Below, piece after piece: positions 44,997 to 53,023 of a stretch of 64,000 bases of DNA. The DNA comes from Alcaligenaceae bacterium (GTDB lineage Bacteria; Pseudomonadota; Gammaproteobacteria; Burkholderiales; Burkholderiaceae_B). Every line of letters begins with the position of its first letter. Position 1 is the first letter of the stretch. The stretch spans positions 21,320-85,319 of the forward strand of contig CANCMG010000006.1 of assembly GCA_947378965.1 (NCBI GenBank), in the 5' to 3' direction. A program made the translations under genes and the position numbers. The notes below the pieces were generated by a model. That model ran no database searches. It was not told the DNA's origin and was given only the letters and a program-made list of their open reading frames with translations.

Positions 44997-45413
44997 ATGA
45001 GCAGAAGTTCATGGTGGGATGAGGAAAAGATTCAGCAACTTATTTCTCTGTGTTGCCAATATAGTATTGCTGCTCATGCAAAAGGAAACTATCTTGCTGC
45101 AGCCGACATACTTTTTAATACTGGTAAATGTATCGAATTTATTGCAATATATTTGAATTCTGCTGCTTTATCCCGGCCTAGTATTTCGGATCGTTGGCTT
45201 GATGTGAAGCTGACCAATATATTGTATGCAATTGATAATTCAGGGTATTCGCCTGAATCTCAAGAAATCATATTAGGAGAAATAAAATTACTGGGTAAGT
45301 TTGTTGATTTAAATAATTTGAATTTACGAGTTGAAGAAGTGAAGTCCATCGGTGATGAAATCAAAGAGCTAATTTTGCCGGAACCGTTTGATTCAAACGA
45401 TTTTTTTTATTGA
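44997..45413 (+). CDS. Uncharacterised gene appended to the Zorya operon
   Basis: 138 aa, 26 bases after zorD on the same strand and with the same AT-rich base use. Sequence is helical (IQQLISLCCQYSIAAHAKGN, YLAAADILFNTGKCIEFIAI), reminiscent of a TPR-like pair, with an acidic C-terminus. It is not one of the standard zorABCD or zorE products. It may be an accessory or regulatory factor, or an unrelated neighbour. Confidence 0.6.
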   Translation: MSRSSWWDEEKIQQLISLCCQYSIAAHAKGNYLAAADILFNTGKCIEFIAIYLNSAALSRPSISDRWLDVKLTNILYAIDNSGYSPESQEIILGEIKLLGKFVDLNNLNLRVEEVKSIGDEIKELILPEPFDSNDFFY

Positions 45414-45438
45414 CATTATGGGAGTTACCGACAAAGCT

Positions 45439-46188
45439 TTAGTCGGCTATCTCAATCTTACCTGTCACTTCAAATCGAGTGCCTTCCTCGCGATCGTTAA
45501 CTCGTAAAACATAGCCATTTATATGATTTTCACGATCAAAGATCAGACAATCATCCACTAATCTTCCTAATTCATAATTCCGGTCTGGATTCAGGAAGCG
45601 AGTCGTTTCGCAAAACTCAAACTTTCCCGCATCTGAGTTTATTTCCCTCAACGAATACTCACCAATTTGTATCGACACGAGCTTTTTAATAGATTCGTTT
45701 TGATAGACTCTCGCGATAGAGCTTGATATGCGATCACCTGCAGCCATGCTCACTGGCGCTCTAGCGTCGTAGTCATATATTGTGAACTCTCCGTCAGCAT
45801 CGATCTCAAATTCCAGCGCCTTGTCGGCTAGTGTTCTTATCTGAGTGGATTTCACTTCCGCAATAATTGGTTCCATATTAATTGGGTACGCTGCAATTTT
45901 CAGGGAACTGATAATCTCGCTACGCGACTGACCACGGAAAACAACCTCTCGACTAGGCAAGATCGAATGTTCCATCGTGACCGAAGCCGGCGGTTCACCT
46001 CTTTCCAATTGTATTAAGCCTGCCCCCTTCGCCTGATATTTTTTTGTGAAATCACTGGTCAGAGCTTCAATGCCTAACCATGCTACTGGAACGGGGTCGG
46101 ATGCAGCCGGACTAGCCCAAGCCACTGTAGCTATAGATAGACACAATAAGGATATCCGGGAAACGAGACCTCTAATAATGCTACTCAT
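45439..46188 (-). CDS. Uncharacterised exported protein
   Basis: 249 aa with a clear signal peptide (LLCLSIATVAWASPAA). The mature part is beta-rich and acidic with no recognised domain. It ends 26 bases from the convergent Zorya operon. The gene downstream of its start region is another exported protein in the same direction. Confidence 0.6.
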   Translation of the reverse strand: MSSIIRGLVSRISLLCLSIATVAWASPAASDPVPVAWLGIEALTSDFTKKYQAKGAGLIQLERGEPPASVTMEHSILPSREVVFRGQSRSEIISSLKIAAYPINMEPIIAEVKSTQIRTLADKALEFEIDADGEFTIYDYDARAPVSMAAGDRISSSIARVYQNESIKKLVSIQIGEYSLREINSDAGKFEFCETTRFLNPDRNYELGRLVDDCLIFDRENHINGYVLRVNDREEGTRFEVTGKIEIAD

Positions 46189-46328
46189 TGACTTTTAACC
46201 TTGATAAAAATAGCTTATTAAATATTTCGAGCCATCTTTAGGCTCGACTTGAACAACTTATTTTCATCACCCAGGGAGCACATGTGATTCTCTGAGGATG
46301 TATGGCAAATGTCCTGAACACTTTGTAG

Positions 46329-46820
46329 TTAATTAACTCGAAAAAGCCGAACGAGACATTGCTTATAAGAAATAGAGGTTGTATCAAAATTCGCTGCTCG
46401 CATGCAGTCCAATGTACGATCACTTTCGGGCTTTCTACTATTACCCGAACTCGGTGTTTCACTTAAGCTTGTCGAGCCCCTAGAATCTGGCACTGTCGCA
46501 ACACTGCTTGGCTCTTGTATCACTGCATCCGTTGACGAAGTATCCGCATCAATCAAAACCTCATCGTCTGACTTCGGCACTTCATTAGACTGATTCGTGA
46601 ATTGCGGAACTCTTGGTATTGGCGCATTCCATTTCGGCGTGTCTGGCATCAAGGAAGGGTAAGAGTAATTGGGCGTTGACGTGTTTGTGTCAAGCCCGCG
46701 TTTAAGTGACATCGCTCCAGGCGCGAGTTTCAAGATCCGCCATCCTTGCGCCGAGGCGGATGATAATCCTGCGATTGAAAGCAGAAGTATGCTAACGAGG
46801 CAAAAAGAAAAACGTCTCAT
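46329..46820 (-). CDS. Exported protein with Pro/Ser-rich linker
   Basis: 163 aa. A signal peptide (FCLVSILLLSIAGLSSASAQ) is followed by a low-complexity region rich in P, S, T and D, then a short C-terminal part with two Cys (LDCMRAANFDTTSISYKQCL). No domain recognised. It lies 140 bases upstream of the other exported protein on the same strand. Confidence 0.55.
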   Translation of the reverse strand: MRRFSFCLVSILLLSIAGLSSASAQGWRILKLAPGAMSLKRGLDTNTSTPNYSYPSLMPDTPKWNAPIPRVPQFTNQSNEVPKSDDEVLIDADTSSTDAVIQEPSSVATVPDSRGSTSLSETPSSGNSRKPESDRTLDCMRAANFDTTSISYKQCLVRLFRVN

Positions 46821-46984
46821 CCTTGACCCCCAATATTCTAATCCCGAGCCGCGTCGCGGTCATCGTGCAGCCGACTACATCACGCGATTATCGACAAACC
46901 GTGTGCAATTGATTGAGTGCCGATCTACACCTGGCCTCAAACTCATTAAGCAAGCTATTAGCTCTGACTATATTACTTCTGAAT

Positions 46985-48088
46985 CTATTGATCTAATATT
47001 TGTTCGAACGCAGAAACCACAGCGACGCTTACGTTCTCTGCCGCATTCAAATACTCATCAGCAAATTGTTCTAAATTTTTTACATCTTCAGCACTCTGTA
47101 TCTCACGAGACTTATCAAAAAAAAGTGAGGATCTCGTCGTTTTACCTATATCTGTTGTGACAATACTTTCAACCTGTACGTCAAGCGAAGCCTCCATGAC
47201 TATCGGCTGAAGTTCGCCCGGAAGAAGTTCATCAGTATGCCCGCGGACTGGTCCTTCAGGAGAAGACAGTAATTGCAGAAAATGGCTTAGACCGGCAAAA
47301 GGTACTTTAATGAACACATAATAAATTTCCCTCCTTAAGGTCCAAGCTGCGGAACCATTGTCTGCTACTTCCCTCACCGGAAACTCTAGTGGAGCCAAGC
47401 CAGTACTAGTGAGTGACTGACCAAACAAAACAGATTCGCTTTGGGTCCACTCAGGCGCCTTGCCCTCAATGTAATTAACCGCCTGGAAAATTAACTTAGC
47501 TTCTGCGGAAAATGGGTAAATTGGCTCTGCGCTTGCAGCAATGCCTTCAAGCCATTGGCGAATACCCCTTAAACCTTTGACGTTCACTGGGAAGGCTATC
47601 GTCCGAAAAGCGCCATCGGGTACGCCGCAGAAGTAATGTATCCCTTTAATCAGCTCTTGATACCTCAGCTGAAAAGCATTCTCAAGAGTCGTCTTTGCTT
47701 CTTGATCCCAGTTGCTTGGAAATGTAGCGTACATCGTTTGCAGGATCGTCGTAATTAATGGGATTTTTGATGGATAGCTACTCAAGCCGCCATCAAAACC
47801 GCACCACATTTGACGAATTTCATATCGCTCTTGAGCCGCAAAATATTTGACCTCAAAGAATGTATCACTTTCCAACCCCTGCCATTTTGCGCGCCACCCG
47901 GTACCAGAAAATTCACACTGATTATGATCTAAGCAACCTAGGATCAGGTAGTCTGGCAAATCATCTACGCAATGAACGTGTGATGGATTTAAATCCGAAA
48001 TTTTTATGTTGTTACGTACAGGCCAGTACTTTGCTAACTTTATCGTTCTAGGAAGCTCTGCCTGAAGATCAGCAATAGATTTGGACAC
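46985..48088 (-). CDS. Uncharacterised 367-aa protein, last gene of a three-gene set
   Basis: No family recognised. The protein begins MSKSIADLQAELPRTIKLAK and contains a CGFDGGLSSYPSKIPLI stretch and a C-terminal acidic helix. No signal or membrane helix. It follows two small genes on the same strand with gaps of 42 and 51 bases, forming a likely operon within the defence-rich island. It could be a defence or phage-related component, but nothing in the sequence proves it. Confidence 0.6.
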   Translation of the reverse strand: MSKSIADLQAELPRTIKLAKYWPVRNNIKISDLNPSHVHCVDDLPDYLILGCLDHNQCEFSGTGWRAKWQGLESDTFFEVKYFAAQERYEIRQMWCGFDGGLSSYPSKIPLITTILQTMYATFPSNWDQEAKTTLENAFQLRYQELIKGIHYFCGVPDGAFRTIAFPVNVKGLRGIRQWLEGIAASAEPIYPFSAEAKLIFQAVNYIEGKAPEWTQSESVLFGQSLTSTGLAPLEFPVREVADNGSAAWTLRREIYYVFIKVPFAGLSHFLQLLSSPEGPVRGHTDELLPGELQPIVMEASLDVQVESIVTTDIGKTTRSSLFFDKSREIQSAEDVKNLEQFADEYLNAAENVSVAVVSAFEQILDQ

Positions 48089-48130
48089 ACTGATTCCTTA
48101 AAAAACCATTAAAGTTAACCGCATCATTTG

Positions 48131-48436
48131 CTAATTTTTACCGGCAATTAAGCTACGAATTTCTTTAAGCGCTTTTATCAAATCTTTTGTATCCCAAATT
48201 GCGCCAACGAAATTTTTATCATCTATTCTATTTTTAATTAACTCCATTGCCGGCAAAAGCTGTCGCAAAACCGCGTTCTGATTTCCAAAAGCCCCAGCTA
48301 GCTGCACCAACATAACCGATATTGACTCCATAGCCCTGTCGCCGGACTCATCCGAATCATCGCTCAAGCGAGTTAAAAGAATATCGCCGGTCATGATCAG
48401 CTCATCGAAAGATTTTAGTAACGTATCTTTGTTCAT
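48131..48436 (-). CDS. Small helical protein
   Basis: 101 aa, middle gene of the three-gene set. Sequence is all-helical (TLLKSFDELIMTGDILLTRL; LVQLAGAFGNQNAVLRQLLP) and lacks known motifs. It could be a small partner protein of the 367-aa product. Confidence 0.55.
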   Translation of the reverse strand: MNKDTLLKSFDELIMTGDILLTRLSDDSDESGDRAMESISVMLVQLAGAFGNQNAVLRQLLPAMELIKNRIDDKNFVGAIWDTKDLIKALKEIRSLIAGKN

Positions 48437-48487
48437 TTTCTTTCCCCCAATCCAATTAAAAATTCAATCCGCAGCTGATACATTAAC

Positions 48488-48775
48488 TTACTCGCTCGGT
48501 GTCTCACCTGATGAGACTGGCACAGCCGCGAGCACTCTGCCGATCACCTCATGCAACTCTTTTAATTCGCGACGAGGCAAAAATATTTGAGCCTTAACGC
48601 GCCGCTCATCTGGATTCTTTGCCGTTAGAAACTGCGTCTGAACGATTATTTCTACCAGCTCCGAATTATTTACGACGGGTTTAACGCTCAGCGTTTCAAT
48701 AAACTTGCCGTCACCAGACCATGTGATCTCGTCGCGGTTGGCGGAAGTGCTTTGCGATAATTGTTCGTTCGACAT
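48488..48775 (-). CDS. Small uncharacterised protein ending SSGETPSE
   Basis: 95 aa, first gene of the three-gene set. The beta-rich core (FIETLSVKPVVNNSELVEII) is followed by a helical tail. The last codons (SSGETPSE, stop) lie in the recurring boundary motif also seen, without the gene, at 33464, 51824 and 52798. This gene may be the parent of that motif. Confidence 0.55.
   Translation of the reverse strand: MSNEQLSQSTSANRDEITWSGDGKFIETLSVKPVVNNSELVEIIVQTQFLTAKNPDERRVKAQIFLPRRELKELHEVIGRVLAAVPVSSGETPSE
48498..48517. repeat. Boundary motif ggtgtctcacctgatgagac, copy 2
   Basis: The 20-base copy inside the 3' end of the 95-aa gene; upstream flank taacttactcgctc matches taagttactcgccc at the 51824 copy. 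Confidence 0.7.
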
Positions 48776-48870
48776 TATTAGCTCCTATTTAGCTGGATTC
48801 GACAATTTGTCGGGGTCAGCAATCCGGATCAAATCCCCCCAGCTCTTTCGGTCGGCCAGACCAAAATTGG

Positions 48871-49302
48871 TTAGCGCAGCAAAATCAGCTGTGGAACAAC
48901 GTCGGCGCCAACCCAGACGATCGCGTCCTGGTCAAAGTGGGTGCCGATCTCCTTGGCAGGTTCCAAGGCTAAGCCCAGCGCAAAGTAGCTTTTCTCAGAA
49001 GGCCAGTCGGTGCCTTCTTCGCTGCCAGAGCCCTCGATAGCCTGGAGCCCCAATGCCTGAAGCTTGGCTGCGAGTTCAGCATGTGCCCGGTCGTTAGCCG
49101 CGTCGGTCTGGACTGTGCCCCGTGGGTTGTAGGCGGTAAGAAATGCGCCGCAATCGACGCCGTTGGTAGCAAACAATGCTGCTAGGCGCTCTGAACGCTT
49201 GCCAATGGTTAGGACTATGTCTTGCGAGGTGTGTCCGATTCGGTAGTCCGTGGCCAGGTAGGCCCGAACCTTGTCGGGGTGGATCTGGGTAGCTGCAGTC
49301 AT
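48871..49302 (-). CDS. DUF3293 family protein
   Basis: 143 aa. Family landmarks: CGAFLTAYNPRG, the NDRAHAELAAKLQALGLQAI segment, KSYFALGL and the terminal AIVWVGADVVPQLILLR. The length is normal. DUF3293 has no assigned function. Its ATG (49300-49302) directly abuts the T run of a structured RNA's intrinsic terminator, and no ribosome binding site is visible, so expression may depend on read-through of that terminator or on leaderless starts. Confidence 0.8.
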   Translation of the reverse strand: MTAATQIHPDKVRAYLATDYRIGHTSQDIVLTIGKRSERLAALFATNGVDCGAFLTAYNPRGTVQTDAANDRAHAELAAKLQALGLQAIEGSGSEEGTDWPSEKSYFALGLALEPAKEIGTHFDQDAIVWVGADVVPQLILLR

Positions 49303-49423
49303 AAAAAAAGCCCTCTTTGCATGGAGGGCCGACGCTACTCCCGATTGGTTGCCCTAGATTCAGGCCACATCCGCTTTCGCGTCCACCTTGCCCGGGGGGC
49401 AGGTTGGTCAGGGCGTCGGCCCT
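49303..49423 (-). ncRNA. Structured RNA with intrinsic terminator, copy 2 (possible C4-type antisense RNA)
   Basis: On the minus strand a 10-bp perfect closing stem (GGGCCGACGC with GCGTCGGCCC) encloses small hairpins, including CGC-GAAA-GCG and TGCCC/GGGCA, and then GCCCTCC...GAGGGC followed by seven T forms a terminator. Conserved blocks match 37022-37128 with compensatory changes in stems, which is evidence for selected RNA structure. Its end touches the start codon of the DUF3293 gene, so it could also be a leader/attenuator of that gene. Confidence 0.6.
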
Positions 49424-49549
49424 CTTCTTGATGTCATGCTTGAATGTTGAGGCAATTTTCTATTTCTGTCAAATATTTTTTCAAATAACGCTAATAGCGA
49501 ATATTTGTGAGCAAACACCAATGATATGTTGAGTTGCCCTGAAGGATGC

Positions 49550-50085
49550 TCAAGGCTTAGCCCATAATCTCAGGATCGTTTCATCAGTCAGGCTAGCTTG
49601 TTCGCCTTCAAACAAATGATCAAGGTCCCTGAGGTGTTGATAAAAATTTTCACGCTCTAGAAAAGCTCCGTTATAGAGGGCTTCAGCTCCGCCATGAACC
49701 GTCTCAACCATCCATACTAGTACTGCCGACATACCTGCTTTATTTTGAATCTCTACGAAGTGAACGTTAGGTACACCGTAGACATCCATCTCTTCAAATG
49801 TATTCGCAATTTGCTCCCGAGCGTACAAAATCCGAACCCGATTCGTAAGAGGTGGTTTGTACTCTCATAGGCGAGCATTTCTTCATCCGAAAACTTTAAT
49901 TGTGAGAAGTTTTCAAGATCCAAAATGCCAGGAGCATAATCCTGCCCCATAATCAAATCATCCCAACCATCCGTCTCATACCAGTTCACTAACTCTTCCA
50001 TATCCTCGGGCAAAGGGGTATCTTTATGAACATGATCGACAACCTGATCACATATCACGGTCAACTTTTTTGGTAACTTGATCAT
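49550..50085 (-). pseudogene. Uncharacterised gene split by a frameshift
   Basis: A 5' frame starts MIKLPKKLTVICDQVVDHVH and runs to about 49835; a second frame then continues to 49550 (YAREQIANTFEEMDVYGVPN, ending LRLWAKP). Both have protein-like composition and overlap only slightly, and a single-base change near 49830-49840 (at ATTTTG) would join them into about 177 aa. It is a recent mutation or an assembly error. No family recognised. Confidence 0.5.
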
Positions 50086-50169
50086 TTGGCAGCCTTACTG
50101 AAGATGTATAAATCGCTACCAATTCTTACAAGCCATCTAGTAAAGGCTTCAAACGGTAGTATGACGTAC

Positions 50170-50973
50170 TCATAATTTTTGTAGTCCCTCGTATCTAATG
50201 TGCATCCCGTGCCCCCGATAGAGCGGCATAAAGTTTCCGTTGGTGGCTGCGTGGGGGTCGAACGGGTCGTCAGCAGAAGCTACTGCGACGGACGCAAAAT
50301 GGCCAGGATGCCCAATCTTGTCGAAATACGCTTTCATCTCGGCATAGTTATTAGGTAGGCTCGCTTCTTTTTCGGGGTAACGCACTGCGCGCACCATCAC
50401 CCACTCGGGACCTGCGTCACCAACAAACCATAATGAAGGGTTGACTCCCGGGTCCCCGTTCCACGACATTAACTTTCTTCCCTCTTTGGTCAATTGATCC
50501 CGAACAACCTGTACCGCCATGTCTTGAAGTTCCCAGTCAGTCATGACGACGTTCTCATCCGAAATGAGAGCAGCAGGGTTGACCGGTTTGCGCGTGCGAG
50601 CGTCTAACAAGCCCCAACCAGGCTCTGTGGGCTCCCACTCAGACCCAACTTTGCGCATGGGCATGATGCAGGCGTGTCCGGCACATTCGTCCGCGATACG
50701 CAGTAGTCCATCTGGATTGCCCGGGATCTCCAAGCGCCCATCGACATCATCGAGCTGCAGGTAGAACAACTGGTTACCGAGCCTAAAGGATAGGTGCTCG
50801 AGAAACGGGGGATTTAGATTTGATCGCAACCAACTTTGTATAGGTCCCTGTGTCTGGTTTTGGAGGTGAAGTCCAGCAGCGTTCCAACAACGCGCAAAGT
50901 CTTCAGTCACCTCGGCCATGTGAATGTCATGCATATTGATAAACCATCTCTCTCGTGCTTGTGAAGGATGCAT
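50170..50973 (-). CDS. Uncharacterised soluble protein
   Basis: 267 aa; an ATG at 50931 (MHDIHMAEVTEDFARC) is an alternative start. The protein has a Trp-rich middle (GSEWEPTEPGWGLLDARTRK) and ends with a region containing FASVAVASADDPFDPHAATN and RGHGMHIRYEGL. No family recognised. GC content is higher than in the neighbours. It lies between a frameshifted gene and a paralogue of the 33-kb gene, all on the minus strand. Confidence 0.6.
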   Translation of the reverse strand: MHPSQARERWFINMHDIHMAEVTEDFARCWNAAGLHLQNQTQGPIQSWLRSNLNPPFLEHLSFRLGNQLFYLQLDDVDGRLEIPGNPDGLLRIADECAGHACIMPMRKVGSEWEPTEPGWGLLDARTRKPVNPAALISDENVVMTDWELQDMAVQVVRDQLTKEGRKLMSWNGDPGVNPSLWFVGDAGPEWVMVRAVRYPEKEASLPNNYAEMKAYFDKIGHPGHFASVAVASADDPFDPHAATNGNFMPLYRGHGMHIRYEGLQKL

Positions 50974-50996
50974 AGACTAGATGCACCAACAGTGCT

Positions 50997-51455
50997 TTAT
51001 ATGTGCGTACGATTAACGTCGTAGCTACGCTCACCAAATGCAAATCGATAATACCCTCTCGGGTCGAAATCCTCCGTACTCTGAGCAGGCTTCATTGACA
51101 AAAAACTTCTGCCGATCTGACTGGGATCGACGACTCCAAGTCTGATCTCGAGATAATCCTTTGCGCTCGCGACATAGACAAGTCTAAGAAGCTTGCCGGC
51201 ATAGTCCTTAAACGGTCCCCGCTTTTTGTTTGGCGGCACCAGATATAAATATGAAAACCCGACACCACCAAGCATTCGAAAACGTGCCCTAGTGCTTACT
51301 GACTTGACGTACTGATGTTCAATCAGTTTTGCATAGAGATCATCTTTGAGCATGTGTTTTGCGGCGTTCCAATTTGGACTCTCACGCAACGAACATATGG
51401 CGCGACCAATTTCATCGCTACGCAGATCTTCAAACATGTTTTCAACTTCAATCAT
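50997..51455 (-). CDS. Uncharacterised protein, paralogue of the 33-kb gene
   Basis: 152 aa. Aligned by eye with the protein at 32833-33444 it shares IGRAIC, an aromatic-rich helix, then GVGFSYLYLVPPNKKRGPF, RLVYVASAKDYLEIRLG, at roughly one third identity over 95 residues. The shared core is probably one folded domain; the C-termini differ. Function unknown. Confidence 0.6.
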   Translation of the reverse strand: MIEVENMFEDLRSDEIGRAICSLRESPNWNAAKHMLKDDLYAKLIEHQYVKSVSTRARFRMLGGVGFSYLYLVPPNKKRGPFKDYAGKLLRLVYVASAKDYLEIRLGVVDPSQIGRSFLSMKPAQSTEDFDPRGYYRFAFGERSYDVNRTHI

Positions 51456-51519
51456 TTTTTATATTCACACCGTTGGCAATGAATAACAAGGTAATAACCA
51501 CGCGCTACAGGAGATCACT

Positions 51520-51798
51520 TTAGTTTAAGTGAGCGAAGTAAAAGCTGTCATCGCTGAGATGTTCGAAAAGATGTGTGCAGCCATGCTTCGTAGCATATGC
51601 CACCGTGTCAACCCATCGCTGTTTCTTTTCCCGATCGTTACTAAAGACCCATCCAGCAAGAATGAGAGGAATGGGCGGCATGGGCAGTCCATTTACCTCG
51701 GCATTTTTCACCATCGTTTTGTAAACTGAATTCCAAACCGAGGCAGTTGGACAAATCTTAGTGTTTTCAGATTCGATGATAAGTCTCCTAGGGTTCAC
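51520..51798 (-). CDS. Small uncharacterised protein
   Basis: 92 aa from GTG 51798 (RBS: AGG region weak). Sequence includes LPMPPIPLILAGWVFSNDRE and ends HLFEHLSDDSFYFAHLN; this looks like an immunity-type or phage-type small protein, but no family is recognised. It begins 26 bases from the boundary motif at 51824. Confidence 0.45.
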   Translation of the reverse strand: MNPRRLIIESENTKICPTASVWNSVYKTMVKNAEVNGLPMPPIPLILAGWVFSNDREKKQRWVDTVAYATKHGCTHLFEHLSDDSFYFAHLN

Positions 51799-51823
51799 AT
51801 ATGTTGCGCTAAGTTACTCGCCC

Positions 51824-52049
51824 GGTGTCTCACTTGATGAGCCTGCAATACATTTTTGACAACCGACAGATAGTTGCCGATTGGTGAATTACTCAGGCGA
51901 TTGCGGTGAAGGATAAATTTTTACCGACGATCGTCGAGCCGATTTTGGACAGAAAGTGCCCCGCGCATTTAACGGTGAAAGACCTGATGGAGCCGTTCCC
52001 GCTAGAGTGGGATCGGCAGGTGGCTCATTTATTTGGTGAACGATCGATC
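51824..52049 (+). repeat. 226-bp direct repeat, copy A
   Basis: Aligned with 52798-53023, with no length difference and only scattered substitutions, starting with ggtgtctcacttgatgag. It contains the start of a small ORF (GTG 51906). The equal spacing of the ORF start in both copies (82 bases in) confirms a true duplication about 974 bases apart. Confidence 0.9.
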
Positions 52050-52109
52050 GGCCACAGGTCAGACCACAAACGCCCCCCCCTGTGTCAGACTACATGTGGT
52101 GTAGCCTGA
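51906..52109 (+). CDS. Small ORF of repeat copy A
   Basis: 67 codons from GTG 51906. Its first 47 residues (KDKFLPTIVEPILDRKCPAH, then LTVKDLMEPFPLEWDRQVAH, LFGERSI) match the small ORF of copy B with conservative changes; the tail differs because it runs beyond the repeat. A short helical protein, possibly of phage or plasmid origin. Synonymous and conservative substitutions hint at coding constraint. Confidence 0.45.
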   Translation: MKDKFLPTIVEPILDRKCPAHLTVKDLMEPFPLEWDRQVAHLFGERSIGHRSDHKRPPLCQTTCGVA

Positions 52110-52119
52110 CACATGGGGG
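52076..52119. terminator. Long near-perfect hairpin
   Basis: Stem ccccc, tgtgtcag, ctaca pairs with tgtag, ctgacaca, ggggg around the loop tgtgg, with one A/C mismatch and one unpaired T: 18 base pairs. It lies after the copy A small ORF. It could be a terminator-like or recombination-prone structure; no T run follows. Confidence 0.6.
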
Positions 52120-52209
52120 ACGCAAGCCTCAAGGAGGTTGACCACACCCCCATGCAAGGTGAATCGTAATAACAGCTACCGATTCAAACAGGCTTTCTTC
52201 CCACTGCAA

Positions 52210-52443
52210 TTAACATTCAATATCCCCATTCATATAGGGTGTGGTGCACTGCGGTGGAATGTCGAGCACACGTATAGGTATGAGCGCATCGGATAATACT
52301 AACTTTGAAAATTCTCTCATCACTTCATCAAGCGTATCCCAACAATTGCTACCATGCGTGTCGTGCACATTCCTGCCGTTATGCTCAAGCATATAGCCCT
52401 TGGTTGTGTGGATAATTCGCAGGGTCAGTAGTGTGGTTGTCAT
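52210..52443 (-). CDS. Small uncharacterised protein
   Basis: 77 aa from ATG 52443 (an in-frame ATG at 52467 is less likely). Sequence MTTTLLTLRIIHTTKGYMLE, ending LDIPPQCTTPYMNGDIEC, with a strand-rich beginning and a helical middle (WDTLDEVMREFSKLVLSD). No family recognised. Confidence 0.45.
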   Translation of the reverse strand: MTTTLLTLRIIHTTKGYMLEHNGRNVHDTHGSNCWDTLDEVMREFSKLVLSDALIPIRVLDIPPQCTTPYMNGDIEC

Positions 52444-52577
52444 ACAGCCTCGTTGTGTCCGCAACACCTACACTTTACATCGCAATGACCGCGAATTGAG
52501 CGGACGTTGCTTAGCGTGTCCTTGAGGCGCGATTAATCAGAATAATACGATTGAGGTGACGTAATGCACCCGCGCTG

Positions 52578-52735
52578 CTACAAGCCCGTGCTATCGAGCA
52601 ACTCTGAGGTGCTAACGTCCAAGGCATCCGCGAGCCGGTTCAGGTTAACTGCTACCACATTGTGGTCGCCCCGCTCAATACCACCGACATAAGAGCGATC
52701 AAGGTCAGCCTGTAAGGCCACCCGCCCAAACTAGC
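52578..52735 (-). pseudogene. C-terminal piece of an XRE-type helix-turn-helix regulator
   Basis: The minus strand reads VALQADLDRSYVGGIERGDH, then NVVAVNLNRLADALDVSTSE, LLDSTGL and stop. This is the recognition helix and last helices of a Cro/CI-type HTH domain, but the first helices and the start codon are missing, so it is a remnant. Confidence 0.75.
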
Positions 52736-52797
52736 GTTACTCACTGGGTGGCGCATGAAAAGTCACGTAGGTCGCAGTATGACCACCTTACACCCGA

Positions 52798-53023
52798 GGT
52801 GTCTCACTTGATGAGCCTGCAATACATTTTCGACAACCGACAGAGAGTTGCAGATCGGTGAATTACTCAGGCAATTACAGTGGAGGATAAATTTTTACCA
52901 ACGATCGTCGAAGCCATCCTAGACGGAAAGTACCCAGCCCATCTGACGTTGAAAGACCTGATGGAGCCGTTCCCGCTGGAGTGGGATCGGCAGGTTGCTC
53001 ATTTATTTGGTGAACGATCGATC
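52798..53023 (+). repeat. 226-bp direct repeat, copy B
   Basis: The partner of 51824-52049. It lies upstream of the methyltransferase operon. Confidence 0.9.

Noticed and set aside
46669..47160. Rightward 163-codon ORF
   Set aside because: It runs antisense across the exported protein start and the 367-aa gene end; those have signal peptide and operon context.
33464..52815. Integron attC sites
   Set aside because: The boundary motifs lack the GTTRRRY/RYYYAAC core pairs and no integron integrase is present; the integrase at 30871 is tRNA-type.
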